Source: Trogon surrucura
Taxonomy: Eukaryota > Chordata > Aves > Trogoniformes > Trogonidae
NCBI GenBank assembly: GCA_020746105.1
Contig: CM036622.1
Location: 9,923,487 to 9,987,486 of the forward strand
Length of the DNA: 64,000 bases
Direction of reading: 5' to 3'
A model generated the notes under the pieces. That model saw only the letters and a program-made list of their open reading frames with translations. It made no database searches and had not been told where the DNA came from. Positions 25,377 through 39,067 of the stretch are shown here, piece by piece (the stretch's first letter is position 1; each line of letters opens with the position of its first letter). Position numbers and translations under genes: made by a program.

Positions 25377-25952
25377 TGGTTTTGGCTGAGATAGAGTTAA
25401 TTTTCTTCATGGTGGGCGATAGGGGGCTGTGCTCTGGATCTGTGCTGAACCCAGTGCTGATGGCAGGGAGGTGTCAGTCAGTGGGGAGCGGGGCTTACTC
25501 AGAGTTGGGGTCTGTTCTGCTCCTCACCCTGGCCCAGCAGCGAGCAGGCTGGGGCTGCAGCAGGACTGGGCAGGGGACACGGCTGGGACAGCTGTCCCCA
25601 GCTGACCAGAGGGAGATCCCAGACACTGGTGCTGTGCTCAGCAATAAAATAAAAGCTGGGGGAAGAAGGATGAAGGGGAGAACGTTTGGAGTGATGGCAT
25701 TTGTCTTCCCAATGAATTGTTCTGTGTGATGGAGCCCTGCTTTCCTGGAGCTGGCTGAACACCTGCCTGCCCATGGGAAGCGGAGAACAAATTCCCTGTT
25801 TTGCTTTGCTTGTGCATGTGCGGCTTTTGCTTTTCTTATTAAACTGTAGTCATCTCAACCCCGGAGTATTCTCACCTCCCTCACCCTGACATGGGAGGAG
25901 CAAGGAAGCGGCTGTGAGGGGTTTAGTTGCCAGCTGAGGTTAAACAACCACA
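25377..25952 (+). mobile_element. solo LTR of an avian endogenous retrovirus (about 576 bp), copy A
   Basis: The sequence opens TGGTTTTGGCTGAGATAGAG (then TTAATTTTC) and closes GTTGCCAGCTGAGGTTAAAC (then AACCACA), terminal motifs I recall from a widespread bird ERV LTR family. An AATAAAATAAAA stretch at 25643-25654 sits where the U3 TATA box is expected. TTATTAAACTG (ATTAAA at 25838-25843), followed by a CATCTCAACCCC block, marks the poly(A) region and R/U5. No internal retroviral sequence adjoins it. It is very similar to the minus-strand copy at 37621-38194. No target-site duplication is evident with these boundaries. The 117-aa ORF inside is not a gene. Confidence 0.8.
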
Positions 25953-28900
25953 TCTATAAATTATTACTTACGCAAATATGTACAGCTGTCCAAGCACTTC
26001 ATTTTGATAAGCTACGTTTACAAACATCCGCATACAGCTCATTAGGCTTTAATGAGCATCAGTCTTTCCGTATCTTCATAAAAAGCAAACGTACAAAAAA
26101 AATTAAAGTCAAATAAAATAAAGAATTTATAACATCATCTTCTGGATTTAGGGACATTTTTGCATTTTTCCAGTATCGTCTTAATTTACAGAACCACAGT
26201 GATATGTAGCATTTCTCCTGTTTATGAGTAGAGAACAGTCTGTTCTATTTACATTTTCACATCCCCGTTTCATTATGACACACTAAATTCAGTCAGAGGT
26301 TTACTAGCCATGAAAACCATCTACAGGCATAGAAGATCTGCAGTTTTATACTACCCTCATGACAAATCAAAATCCACTGAACCTTTCCAGTTCTTAACTT
26401 TGCAGCCCATCTCCCTCCACACAGTGGAGAATCCAGTTTTCTACAGAGTCCTAAAGCTTGAGCTTAACAAATCCTTTTTCTACTTTTCCTGAACCAAATG
26501 TTTTCTCTCAAAAGCTGCTGGCCAGTTGCTGGAAGATACTGCACATAAAACTACAAGCTAGCTTAATCTTAAGGTACCTTTTACCTTGCTCACCACTTGT
26601 TAATATCATTTTTGTGCAATGACGACAAAAGGAAAATCAGCAGGTAGGGAGTGGCACATCATTAAGAACTGCATCAACCTTTAGAAGCAAAGAGCTGCTG
26701 CTCAATGAAAACTGGCATTAAAAAACACACATAAAGGCACAGGGCACTTTTGCAGTCCTTCTCTTTCTCAGCAGTAACACCAAATTCTCTTGATATGTCT
26801 CAACCAGAAACACACTCAGTTTCTTCGCTGTTACTACAGTAAGCATTGCTGTCTCTGGACTATTACTGTTGTTGACAGTATCTCCCTCTTAGCTAATATA
26901 AGATCACCCAAGAATTAAAATCATTTCATTTTGTAACACTTGACCGCTTGTTAGCAGTTCCAAATGCTTGCTGCACTACAGAAGAGCAATTTTCTAGGAT
27001 CAACATTTTCCTTAATCATTTAGCATTAGACTTCTGAAGTAGAATAATCACTTAAATTCCTTTTTTTCCTGAAAACACATTTCCTGCTGTTTAAAATAAG
27101 CTACTACTTGCAGGTACATTCAAATACACCTGTGGACAGCTGTCACACTGTTCATATATTTAAGTATTGGAAATAAAACAAGTTAAAAAAAGTCCTGGGG
27201 ACAAACATGCGTGGACACAATTTGGGGGGGGATGGGTGGTAGGGGAGAGATAAGGAATATTTCTAGTGCTTTTTAAAGTAAGGTATCATATGAAATCTGA
27301 TCTTAGATCAAGAACTTTTCCTTCTCTGTAGTAACTCGCCAGTCTCCAAAAATACAGCCGCAGGGCCCAGGTCTCCTTCGGGAAATCCAGTGGTGTGGAA
27401 CTCAGGTGGACACATAAGACCAGTGAAAGCTGCTGCTGCTTCACGGAAAGTTTCTCAAAGATTATTAAAGTCATTTTATACTGTATTGGTGTGATGCTGA
27501 CCAGTTGGGCCTGCAAGTTATGAGCCAACAAATTTTACCATCTACCTGGCAAGACCTTGTCTGGTTTTCTGCCCAAATCTTAATGTTCTTTCAACATAAC
27601 TTCAGCTGATGGGAGAATATATTTTTCTTCTTGAAAGTTCTTGCTATAGTTTAACTAAAAAGCATGTGTCTCCACAGTTGATTTTCCTAAGTGCGTGGCA
27701 CACGCATAACGTCAGTAAGTTTAAAAAAATTAAATATTGAAGAAGTTACATTTTCATAAATACTTTTTTTAATTAACCACTATTGATAATTATCCTTGGT
27801 CAGGTTTGAATTTCTTTAATCCCTCATATATGCTTTGAGAAGTTGTGCAGCAAAACAATCTACAGCCGATTACATGCTTGGACCAACACAGGAGGATAAA
27901 ACAAGATTAAAACCCATTAGTACAGAAGCACACTGATCATGACATTTACATAGGTGGCTAGAAAAAATATTATACTGTTAACATTTTTCTCAGTCTTTAA
28001 AGCAATATTTACTTCTCCTTGAAAAATACCTACCTCTGCTTACTAATTAATAAATCATAGTACTTTTCTACTTAGTGTAGGAAGCTTCTACAAACCTAAA
28101 GGAACAACACAGTTTTCATCTTTCATTCCTCCTTCACTATTGCATACGCCAGAATTGGAGATTCTGTCCCACATCCTTACTACTGTGCTGCTAAAGGAGT
28201 CCACCAACAACTGCAGTCTTCTCTTCCCCTCTCTCATACAATCAGCTCGCACGCAAAACCTTTGTTGTTAAACAGCTGGAAATCAAAGGACCCCGAAGCT
28301 AAAGAACAGTTGCTCTTCATAAATAAATATCTGGCCACCTTTGAAATGTGACAAATTTTCTGCCTTCTGATGTATCTGAAGCGTTCCTTTTATTCTTCAC
28401 CTGATGGACAAATAAACAACTTAGAGCTTACACAAACAAAGACAGGAAAAAGTTACACACAGTCTTTCTAAAAAATAAAAGAGACCGATGGAAACATGTT
28501 CAAACATATACTGAAAGACAGAGATGGTATCTTTGGGCTACTCTTAAAACAAGGGAGAAGTTTTCACTGCTTCTACAAACAAAACTGATTCACATTAAAG
28601 GACTGAGTTCATCACCTCCAGACTGAAAGTGTGTGCTTCTGATCAGTGAGAACACAATGCAAATATTTTAGCGGTAAGAATCTGGATAATCTGGATCACT
28701 TTCTGGAAGCAAAATGCAGAATGTTCCTCGGTAAAATCCTCCTAATTACGCCAGTAGGAAGGCAGTTAGATCCTACTGCTAAAACGCAGGGCAACCAGCC
28801 TATGTCCGGAACAAGGAGACGCACAGCAGTGACTACTCTTCTCTGCGTATAAGCATGAGGAATCAAAAGTTTGAATAACGGGAGATAAGATTCACAATCT

Positions 28901-30511
28901 TCTCTTGGAAGTTACTTGTGAAGTAGTTACCTACTTCAAGCAATTAAGTTCATAGTGTCTCCTGAATTTTCACGTTAGAGACAGCCTGTGTCCCTACTGC
29001 AGGGGGAACGGTCTGTGGCCGTGAGACCCCGGGGCCAAGGAGCTGACAACCTCTCACACCGCATCAAGCCCAACAGGAGCCCCACACACGTGGCATTCGC
29101 AAGTGACATCTTGCCCCAAAAGATGCATTTAAGCTATGACTGTTTCACAACATTGTACCAGCAAAACTATACCCGTACATTTGATCCACCTTTTAATTAC
29201 TGGACAAACATTTAACTTCTACTGACACATTCTAAAAATTACTTTATTCTGTAATCATACTACGTCAGCAGTCCAGCTGTTTCAAACAGCTCCTCTGTCT
29301 AATTAGGTATTATACTTCTGTACCTATGACTAAAACTAAAAATTACAAATTATGCTCCTGTAACTTAAAGTTATCCTGCTTCTTCACCCCTTCCTTCCAT
29401 AGATGTCATCTACGATGCTCAGATGTATAGTTTAAAATAAACCATTGCACAAAAGTAATTTGCTTCAATAGCAACTAGTAAGACAGTACAAACATCCTTT
29501 TCTTCCTCCATTCTTTTTTTTTTTGCAGGAATATCTAGCTACACTACTATCCCACTGAACAAGCTCGTGCAAGTATTCATAAGTAGATCCACCTTAAACA
29601 CTTTGGAATTCATCTGAGAGAAGCAGCTTAAATTCATAGACATGAGTCTGGGCACAAACAAGAGCTAAGGTTGTACACATTGGTTATTTTTGCATTTGCA
29701 AGTACATGCACACTAAGATTTTACCTCATTTTCTTTCAAAATAATAAATAACATTTTAGCACAGAATTTAGTCCTGTACAAAGTTTCTTATATAAGACAG
29801 TTAATAAAGAGCCAACAGACAATGTCAAGATGACAATATTCTTAACATTTCTACCAATATGCAGCTTAAAGTAAAATTAAGTACCTTCCACAAGATTTAC
29901 TATGTCAGTGGTCCAGGTAAGATGAAATCAAAAATCAGTATGCATAATACTTGTACTGAAGAACTAAACTTGGAATTTTAAGTTGGTAAAACTGAGAGAA
30001 AATACCAACAGAGCAATACACAGGATTTACTAAATAGTTTCACCTCTTTAATAAATTTTATGACGATTGAGGATTACTTCCTTCACTGTATTTCCGACAT
30101 TCAATAGAGCAGTAAAGAATTCCTCTGAAGGCTCAGCAACATATTGAAATTGCTTCTATAAACAGCCATAGATTCAGTTTTCAATCCTGTAAAAAGCGAA
30201 CTGCAGATAATTTCACTTCAAGATGAATTCACTTTGAGCACCAAGTACTGCTTTTTCCTTTTTCAAAGACATAGAGCTATTCAGTGAAATTACACCATGT
30301 GCTAATGTAAGATTTAATACATCTCAAAAAAAAGGGTTTTACAAATTATTAATGCATTCCAAGAACATATGCCAGCAGGATGGTGCTACGTCAGTATGAA
30401 AATGAAAATATTGTTGTTAAAATAAACACTACTTCTCATTGCAGCCTTCCACTACAGCTATTAGAGGAGCAATGAAAAATTCCTCTTTTGTAACTGTTTA
30501 AACTTGGCTTC

Positions 30512-30620
30512 AGAATCATACAACAGTTTTCTCTGGAAGAGACCTTCAAGATCACTCAGTACAACCTTTTCCTAGCCCTATCAACACCACTAAACCATGT
30601 CCTTTGTATCCCTGTAGATC
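30512..30620 (-). mobile_element. CR1 3' end, diverged
   Basis: Plus text CAGAATCATACAACAGTTTT, then GGAAGAGACCTTCAAGATCA, CTCAGTACAACC and CACTAAACCATGTCC, is the reverse complement of the CR1 3' UTR and tail. Homology may extend weakly to about 30780, but I cannot follow it base by base. It is more diverged than the other copies. Confidence 0.75.
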
Positions 30621-33600
30621 TACCACCCTCCTTTTTAGCATATACCAAATTTGTCTTTCATCAGAGAACATTCTTGCACCAGAAAGGTTGCAATAAGCCA
30701 AGTGAGGCCTTGTCCTGACTATTCCACAGGTTTCCTGTGTAACTCCACATGAAGTCTTGAACACACCTGTCCCACAGGAATCCTCTCCGTAAGTAAAACA
30801 GCCCCATGCTGCACACCAGGGTGGGGCAGGTCTATATTAATTTCTGCTAATTACACTGAAACTTTTTGAAAGTCATTAGACAATCATGAAACATTGCTCT
30901 GCTAGTTAAACGTAAGACTTCCTCACATAATCAGCTAACTGCTTTGTAATAGTATTTGACAAACTCTCCAATCTGCAGAGGTAGAAGGATCCTTTAGCGA
31001 CTGGCCGCCTCCCAGAGAGAGCCCGTTGTAGCAGCATGGCAGTACCTACCAACACAAACAAACCAAGCAGAAATATTTTCCACTCCTTGCTCCTTAGAAC
31101 TCTTTTTTAGCTTCTAACCCAGAGAAGCTGAACACACACATGGATGTTAACATGCCTTACAACAGCCACATCCAACAAAGATTCAACCTTTGTGCCTGTT
31201 ACGTATTTCACTTTTCATGACTCACCTCCAGCTTTCTAGAGGAAATTAAGTCCCATTGGGCAATGTACAGCTTGCAATACCTTTTACGTGTTCACACCAG
31301 AAACTGCAAGAGATTTAGCCTAAAAGAATTCACCAAACTTAAAGCAGTGCCTAAGCCTACACAAACACAGATGTAAGCAGCATGGGAGATCAGTGTAGAA
31401 CAGCAGTGCTATATTCTGCTTTCCAGGTAAGAGCTCCATGTAAGCCTGGTCACGCTAATTTCAAAACATTAGCTTATACCCAGCTGAAGGACTGTAAGAA
31501 CTGTACAGTTCTGAACATCCAGCCTTTCATAAATGCAAGCAAGTATGTAAGTTATATGAATGGAAGACCAACGTCACCCTACCTGCCCTGTGAGTCTGCC
31601 AAGGGTTAGGGCTAGGCCTATCACTAAACAAATAACTGCCCTGTATGTTATAAAGGCCAAGAATATGGGTTTTTTAAAATTAAAATGCAGTACAATCATC
31701 TAGCCAGGAAGTTTAAGCACACTGTCAATGTACCTACCCCAAAAGAGAAATTGTTAAGATTCAGGTTGCACTGTAAGTACATTTACATGCTATTGCAGAA
31801 GGTGAAACACTACAAGTGTCACCGACTGGCAATATGACTTGGGACAGAATTTCTTCCTAATGACAAATCTCACAATTAATGAACACTCAGGCAAAAAACC
31901 CACACCCATCAGCAACAAAAGAAGTCTTTCAATACCACCAGTAACATAATCTCCATCTTGCCAGACTATCTTTGCCTGCAGTCGACAGCAAGCATTTCAG
32001 AATGAGAAGCAAACCACAAAGAGCTCAGTGGCACAACAGATGACAGTCCCTTCCCGACCTGGTCGGTGACCAGCAGAAACCCCAGAGCCCAGCATTAAAG
32101 GGAATCCAAAGACAGTACAACCCAACAAATCATAATTTTTTTTGTTCCCTCACAAGTAACACAGCTTTGAGGTATTTTTGAACAGTTACTCTCATCTCTG
32201 CAGAATACACAGTTACCTTAGCACAGCTGCAGGTTTACCTACTCCATTCTATACATACAATTAAGCAAAAGGTATCATCCCAAAACGGGACTGCAGTGCT
32301 GCCTCTGTCCCAGCTGTAAATACACTCCTCTCCCATTCTCCATTGATGGAGTGATTCTTCACAGCAAGAAGCTTCTGAAATGCAGCTTCTTTCACCGTGT
32401 TCCCTCTAGGCTGAAACACACTCCACATCAATTTAATTTCTGCTTTTCCTACAGGGAGGGCACCACATCCATGATATAAGGAAGACTGACTTACAGTGCA
32501 TGGGTAGTCTCTCAGTGCCAACTACCAAGAAGCCAAATCTCCTCCGCCTCTACGGCAGTGAAAGTCTGAGAAATTCCATTAGGCAAGATGTGGCAAGCTC
32601 ACAGGAGTTTGGTGCTGGATCTGAAAAACAAACAAAAAAATCAGATGAGAAATAAAACTTCCTGCCACATTGTCCTTTAATCCCTGGGAAGCAAGAAATA
32701 CAATATATGAATATGTGGAAAACTTCTTAGCTTATTTTTTGGAGGAGAACACACAAATAACCATTTCCCTAAAATCTAGTTTCTACAGCCACATCTCCCT
32801 CTCCTGAAACACGTGTATTAGAACAACATTCTCCTACATAACTAACCAACTACATTTTAGTCTTAGAGCAATGTGTTTTGTAACAGGAATCTTTCTTGCC
32901 CCGAGGATCCAGAATTCTCTTCTCAGGATGCAGGGAACCCGCTCAGACATCTTGTCAGCACAAAGACAGACAGACGACTCCTGCACGGAAAGAGATGCCA
33001 GGGATACTACTCTTTGACAAGCTCCTATCACTATTCAGCAGTTGCTTTGAAGCAACCAACGTGCAGTTTTGACATTCACTCAAATCCACTCTTTCTGAAG
33101 ACAACCCCATTTCACAGCCTTGGCAGCCTGCAGGACTCCTCTGCCCAACACGAACACCACCAAACAGAACCCGCTTATGACAAAGTTCAACATGCTCAAT
33201 TTGAGTGAGGGGAAGAGATCAATGTTTTAGCCTTTGCATTCATAGATTTGAATTTCTGTTGCGCCGGGTGAGTTCCCGTATCAGCTCGATGATCTTCTTT
33301 CCAGAAGTCGGTGATCAACAGCAGACACAACAGCGCCCGGGTGTCACAGATCACTCACTGTTCATAGCACCCGGCACATTATCAGGCTTCCTCTGGTGCT
33401 CTGAGGGTTTCTGATCTTCCTTCAAGATCAACATAAGAAACAAATTGTCCATACTCCACTAATTAATTTCTTTCCTAGTTATTATTTCTATATGCTGTCA
33501 AACAGACCATGCAGCTCCATCTCAGTAACAGAACTAAATTCTTCTGCATTTCTTGAATTATTGGCATTACTGCCCTTATTTAGCATTATTCTTAAAGCAT

Positions 33601-34203
33601 TAGAATATTTTCTAAGGAAAAAGGAAATCCTTTTCCCTGTTCTCACGTTACTGAGTTTTGAGCAATATTTTTGCCTTCTCTAATCAGCAGTCTCCATTTA
33701 ATAACTCCTAATTTCACATTTACACTCAATTCCTTGCTGCTTCTATTTGTTACATTCCTGAAATGCCACTACCTGCAGCTAGTTTGGAGTCTAAACATCT
33801 CCAATTTAATTTAGGATTAGGTTTTTTTCATGTATGAACTTGTATATTTTTAATAATCCAAATATTAAGCATGGAAGGTTTTAAAACTAGAGTAAGGAAG
33901 AACACTTGACATGATAGCTTCAATATTTCAAAGTTCTTTCATTTGTGCTGCCTTCTAAGAGTAGAGACCTAAAGAAGCTGTTAATATAAGAGCCTATTGA
34001 CATTTTTGGCCTGTAGGAGCCTGCAGTGGGCAGACACAGCTGGAATAATAACATATTTCAGCGATGAACCAGCTTTACAATTTCATTACTCAGACTTTCC
34101 CAAATCTATGGCTGGCATTTTTCCCAGTAACTCAAAATTAAAGCTGTTCTACATTTAAAACTTTCAACTAAATCATATACTAAAGGCTTTTCATGGTTAA
34201 GGC

Positions 34204-34220
34204 AAAAAAAAAAAAAAAAA
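34204..34220. repeat. A homopolymer, 17 nt
   Basis: Seventeen consecutive A residues, with another A-rich stretch (AAAACAAAACAAAAACC) about 30 bp further on. No retrocopy is recognised upstream on either strand. Confidence 0.8.
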
Positions 34221-37200
34221 TCACCTTACGATAAGCCTTTGAAAAGAAAAACAAAACAAAAACCCCAAACCTAGCTCTGAAAAACCAGTCTCTTTAATTA
34301 TTTGTGTTATTTGCATGAACAATCTAAGAGAAACAGGAAAAAAAAGAAAAGATCTGATATAGGTTAGAGATAATTGCGCTAGTTATTAGGAGTATATTAT
34401 GTATAATATTGAAATAGCAGAGATCTTACAGGGACTCCAAAGGGAAGTGAAGGATACAAGGAAACCCAACCCAAGCAGTCTCCCTCAGGAGCACATCAGG
34501 ACATCAGCAGTTCTGTGCTAAATTCAAAAACACAAGATTGCTTAACAAAATAAATCACTACCCGTCCAAAAGCAAGGAATATAATTGAGCTTCTCAACAC
34601 AGCCCACCATTTCAACCCCAGATTATTTAGCTAAGAGCTGCCCAGAACGCTATCAAGAATTTTTCACTTTATTATGGAGTCCCCTGTGTAAGAGTTTGGT
34701 GCTCACAGCTGCTGTTTTCACACACACAACTCTCCCTCTGCCCAAAATGAAACTTTCCCCAAAATGTGCTGGTCTGAAAGAGGTCTCATATTCGCCACTG
34801 CTTCCCAAACCACCGTGCTGCAGCGATCTCATCTGATCAGTGAGCATAGGGATGTACCCATGTGATATCTTGTTCCTGAACATTTTGCAATACAGGTGCA
34901 CAGTTTTTTTAAAACATCTGAGAAATCCAGACCAGCTTAACTGCACTGTTGATTGATTTATAACTTCTTCTTTCATGCCTGTGAAATAAAGAGTAACCCA
35001 CGCTTATACAGACACAAAGATCTGAAAAATCCTAGCACCCGATACATTGGAATAGAATGATAAATTGAACAACAAACATATCTCACAGTGGGTGATTATC
35101 GCTCATGTAAGCATTAGAGGGATATTCATTTAACGCAGAACAAGGAAAATTAATTACTTGGTACCGAAGGAAAAGTGAATGAACATGGAATAATTGACCT
35201 TTTAACAACTCCAGAGCAATTCATTAAGATGTTTTGTGCCACAATAGTCCCAAAGAAGCCACATGTTTCTAAGTATTCCTGGAAGAGCCTACCAGGAGTG
35301 TAACAGAGACCTAACCTGGCAAATGAGAATAATTTGATGTACTGCTGGCCCTTGGGAACAAGTAGACAATTCTCTTGCTTCTCAAAGTCAGACATTTATT
35401 TCTGCTGCAACCCCTACTAAAACCAGTAGCAACATGACTACAGAGTGGAATGAGAGTGTGAAATTGATCCAGCTAATAAGTAAGCAGGAAAATCACCATA
35501 TTTTTTAGCCATACTATCTGCTGAAGCAGTTCACTGCATGAATGTGCTGCCAACACACAGGAGATGAAAAGAGCAAACCAAGCAGCTGCAGACCAGAGAG
35601 GAGAGCAGAAGTAGCCCTTTTGGAAGCAGTACAGGATTATGTTGGTTTACACTGGAAATGGAATGAGGAACAAAGTGACAGAGAACAGCATGAAAGCAAG
35701 TGACTTGTCCAAAACAACCTAAACAGACATGCCTTCTAAAATTCAGAGTTTAATCAATGTGAGCAAGGTTAATGGCAATGCCAAGCCTGACTGAAACTAA
35801 ACATTACAGTCTTATAGCTTGCATGATGGATAAGCTAGTTACAAGTGTCATTATGTAGTGCTAGCTTTAATTGCTCAGAGCTAAATATAGCTTTCACAAT
35901 TTAATAGCTCCCCCTCGGCTTTTTGGTCTTTCAAGAAAGGAAAAATCTTCCCATCAGAAAAAGCACACAGACATACACAGTTGCCTATTACCACAGAGCA
36001 GCAGGAAGTAAATCATTAAGATGATGACGTGAAGAGTCTGCAGCACTCATTCAGAACTCCCATCTTTAAGAGACCAGTTGCTTCCCCATTCCACCGCTCT
36101 GGTCCCAGCAGGTTCCAGAAGTACGTCTACCTGCACCTTTTCAAACTAAGCCATTTCGCTGCTTTATCAGCAGACTGGACTGATTCTCGCCCACCCCGTG
36201 TTGCCAGTCAAGATGCTGCCTTTTCCAGCAAGCTGCTTCTTGCGCCGCCTCACCAGGCACCGCAGGGGAGGAAGAGGAGGAGAGAGTCTCCTGCACACAC
36301 ACGCAGCCTGAGCCCTCCCGACAGCCGTTGTACTGGCATGACATACCCAAGGCGTCCAAAATTTGCTATGGTAGCAGAGACTGCAACAGCCTGATAAAGA
36401 CATAAACCAAGTTCTTTCTTCTGACTTCTTACACTCAGTACAGATTTTTTTTAAAAAAATAAGGAACAGTGCTACATAGCAGGCTTCAGCTTCTCTCTCT
36501 AAGCTGAGAACAGGTTGCAGGCAGAAAGTTTGGCTGACAGCAAGAAACATGTTCTACAGATTCAGCATTTCTGTTCACCTTCATTTTAGAGGTTATTACC
36601 TAATTCAAGTCCCCACAATTTTTCTACAATTCCATGAGTTAAAAGAAATTTTAAAAGCCACCAGTACGACGACAAGTCTTGCCACTTTCCTTCAGGCCGT
36701 AACTGCAAATTCTCTTCCCTCCCTGCCAAACCATGACCCGGCTTGTGCCCTCTACCTATTTTCCCTGGTTGCATCCACCCTTCTCTCTCTTCTTCACTGA
36801 GATGAACTCTTAATTTAAGAGTTCTGGTCTTCTTCACTCCTGTCTTTGGTGATTGGGGGAAAGAAAAATAATGCTACTTATTGAAAAGAAAGCATTTAAC
36901 AGACCATATGAATTACTGAATGCCACATTAGAGCTGAAGAGATAAGCCAGCTAAGACTCCAGGTTGGAGCTGCGCGTGCACTCCAGAAGCGCCAGCTCGA
37001 TGTCTGCCAGGAAGCACCTACTACACTGAGCAAGCCCAAAGGCAGTGGGCCATAGTTTTTTCTGTCCTCAGACCTACCATTTCTGAGATGCAGACCAGGA
37101 GAGGACAAAACAGATTAAAGGAACCATGCCTATTTATTGCTTGAGAGAGATTTTTAAAGTGAGTCTGCTGACATGTGCTGCTTTGCATTAGAACATCCAC

Positions 37201-37620
37201 GCTCTATTGCTAGCTGTGCTGCCCCAGAACAGAAAGGCTCCCTACCGTCAGGGCAGGCACAGACAGACGTCATTTACGCACATCTGATAGAGCACAAAAT
37301 CATGATGCTCACTGCCACGGAGATTTTCCCTTCTGAAGTAAAAGACAAAAATATAAACAAAACTACGGATGAATACCGGAGGCTCTTTGTATACTAGATC
37401 TATCGTTCTTTGCTAGAGCTATCGCACTTACAGAAAGCATTTTTATTTTAAATTAGATGAATGTTAAAAAAAAAAAAAACAAAACAAACACCATCATGCA
37501 GCTACTATTGATACACATACTCTTAATGCTAGGTGTTAACTGTCATGAATCACAGCTGAGTAACCCAGAACTCCACAGGGCTCCTTCTACTGGAACTGTT
37601 CCACTCTCAGGCAGGGCAGG

Positions 37621-38194
37621 TGCAGTGCTTTAACCCCAGCTGGCAACTGAACTCCACACAGCCGCTTCCTCATCTCCCACGTCAGGGTGAGGGAGGTGAG
37701 AAAACTCCGGGGTTGAGATGACTACAGTTTAATAAGAAAAGCAAAAGCCACACATGCACAAGCAAAGCAAAACAAGGAATTTGTTCTCCGCTTCCCATGG
37801 GCAGGCAGGTGTTCAGCCAGCTCCAGGAAAGCAGGGCTCCATCACACAGAATAATTCATTGGGAAGACAAATGCCATCACTCCAAACGTCCCCCATCCTT
37901 CATCCTTCTTCCCCCAGCTTTTATTTTGTTGCTGAGCACAGCACCAGAGTGTCTGGGATCTCCCTCTGGTCAGCTGGGGACAGCTGTCCCAGCCGTGTCC
38001 CCTGCCCAGTCCTGCTGCAGCCCCAGCCTGCTCACTGCTGGGCCAGGGTGAGGACCAGAACAAACCTTGACTCTGAGTAAGCCCCGCTCCCCACTGACAC
38101 CTCCCTGTCATCAGCACTGGGTTCAGCACAGATCCAGAGCACAGACCCCTATCACTGAACATGAAGAAAATTAACTCTATCCCAGCCAAAACCA
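37621..38194 (-). mobile_element. solo LTR of an avian endogenous retrovirus (about 574 bp), copy B, inverted
   Basis: The reverse complement opens TGGTTTTGGCTGGGATAGAG and ends GTTGCCAGCTGGGGTTAAAG (then CACTGCA). It is collinear over its whole length with copy A at 25377-25952 in the opposite orientation. Differences are scattered substitutions and a few small indels, by eye well under 10 percent. The TATA-position AAATAAAAG and the TATTAAACTG poly(A) block are conserved. A 9-bp direct repeat, GCAGGGCAG, flanks the region at 37611-37619 and 38210-38218. That is longer than a retroviral target duplication, so exact ends are uncertain. ORFs of 84-146 aa inside are not genes. Confidence 0.8.
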
Positions 38195-39046
38195 GCCCAG
38201 GAGGATAGAGCAGGGCAGCGCAGCCTGTCTCCAGCACCAAACCACCTCTCACCCTCTCCCCACATTTAAGACCATCACACAAGGTGCAGCAAGCAGAGAC
38301 CTACTAAGTGCTGCCTTCTCAGAAATGAGAAGTGCACAGGTGGGAGGATGGAAGAACGGCGGAGATCAGCCAAAGCAAATGCGCAATTAGTCTGCAAAAG
38401 CAAGCATGCGGCTGCGGTAGCATTACGTGACTGCCCACTAAATCTGGATCTGGGGATTAGCGGAGAGAAAAGATACTAGAAAAAGGTGATTTGTTTTCTC
38501 ATCACTATTAATACTGGAGAGATCTTACTCTCCTCTCCAAAATGAGAGCACTCATACAAGCCGGTGTTTTCTTTTCCTCTTAGTGTCACATGTATACACA
38601 GAAACCCACCAAAAAATAATATACCCACCAAAACCAAACCAGCAGCAGCTGTCTCAGGTCAAGATAGTTGAAGCCCAAACATTCCCAAAACTTTCAGGGA
38701 AGCATTAATTGAAAAGTAACTATGTTAAAACAACATCCAGAGTTAATAGATACCATCCTCCAGGATCCACCAGAATAAATACATGTCATCCTGCAGGAGC
38801 TGCAACCTATTCACAGAAAGTTCATTCACAGAATTTTTTTCCTGCAGAAAAAAAAAAATGTGGCCAGTTATGCTGTCTATAAATTCCAGATACTTTTCTC
38901 CACATCTGGTGACCTGCAAAATTGCCTCAGCTGTAGCAATAGCTGCTGAAAAACTCTTGGCAACAGCTACCACTGTATCTGTGAGTGCATGGAGACAGAA
39001 AGTACTTTCATCACTTAAGTGCATCTTGAGGTATCTCTAATGCTTA

Positions 39047-39067
39047 TGTATATATATGTGTGTGTGT
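39047..39067. repeat. (TA)n/(TG)n microsatellite
   Basis: Alternating GTATATATATGTGTGTGTGT: a short compound TA/TG dinucleotide repeat. Confidence 0.85.

Larger units (their letters stand above)
25953..37620 (-). other. OSBPL3 intron 1, segment between the inverted LTR pair
   Basis: About 11.7 kb of AT-rich intronic DNA, flanked by the two oppositely oriented LTR copies. Recognised contents are a diverged CR1 end at about 30512-30620 (minus), a 17-A tract at 34204-34220, a 14-A tract at 37466-37479 and a small GC-rich patch near 33250-33380. No exon is recognised. Confidence 0.65.

Noticed and set aside
36029..36550. Overlapping 121-codon plus and 127-codon minus ORFs in a slightly GC-richer patch
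   Set aside because: No recognisable domain, both strands open over the same bases, and no convincing paired splice signals.
37842..38282. 146-codon minus ORF and the similar 117-codon plus ORF at 25376-25729
   Set aside because: They are the same LTR sequence in two copies. The frame is not preserved as a protein and the region is U3/R promoter sequence.
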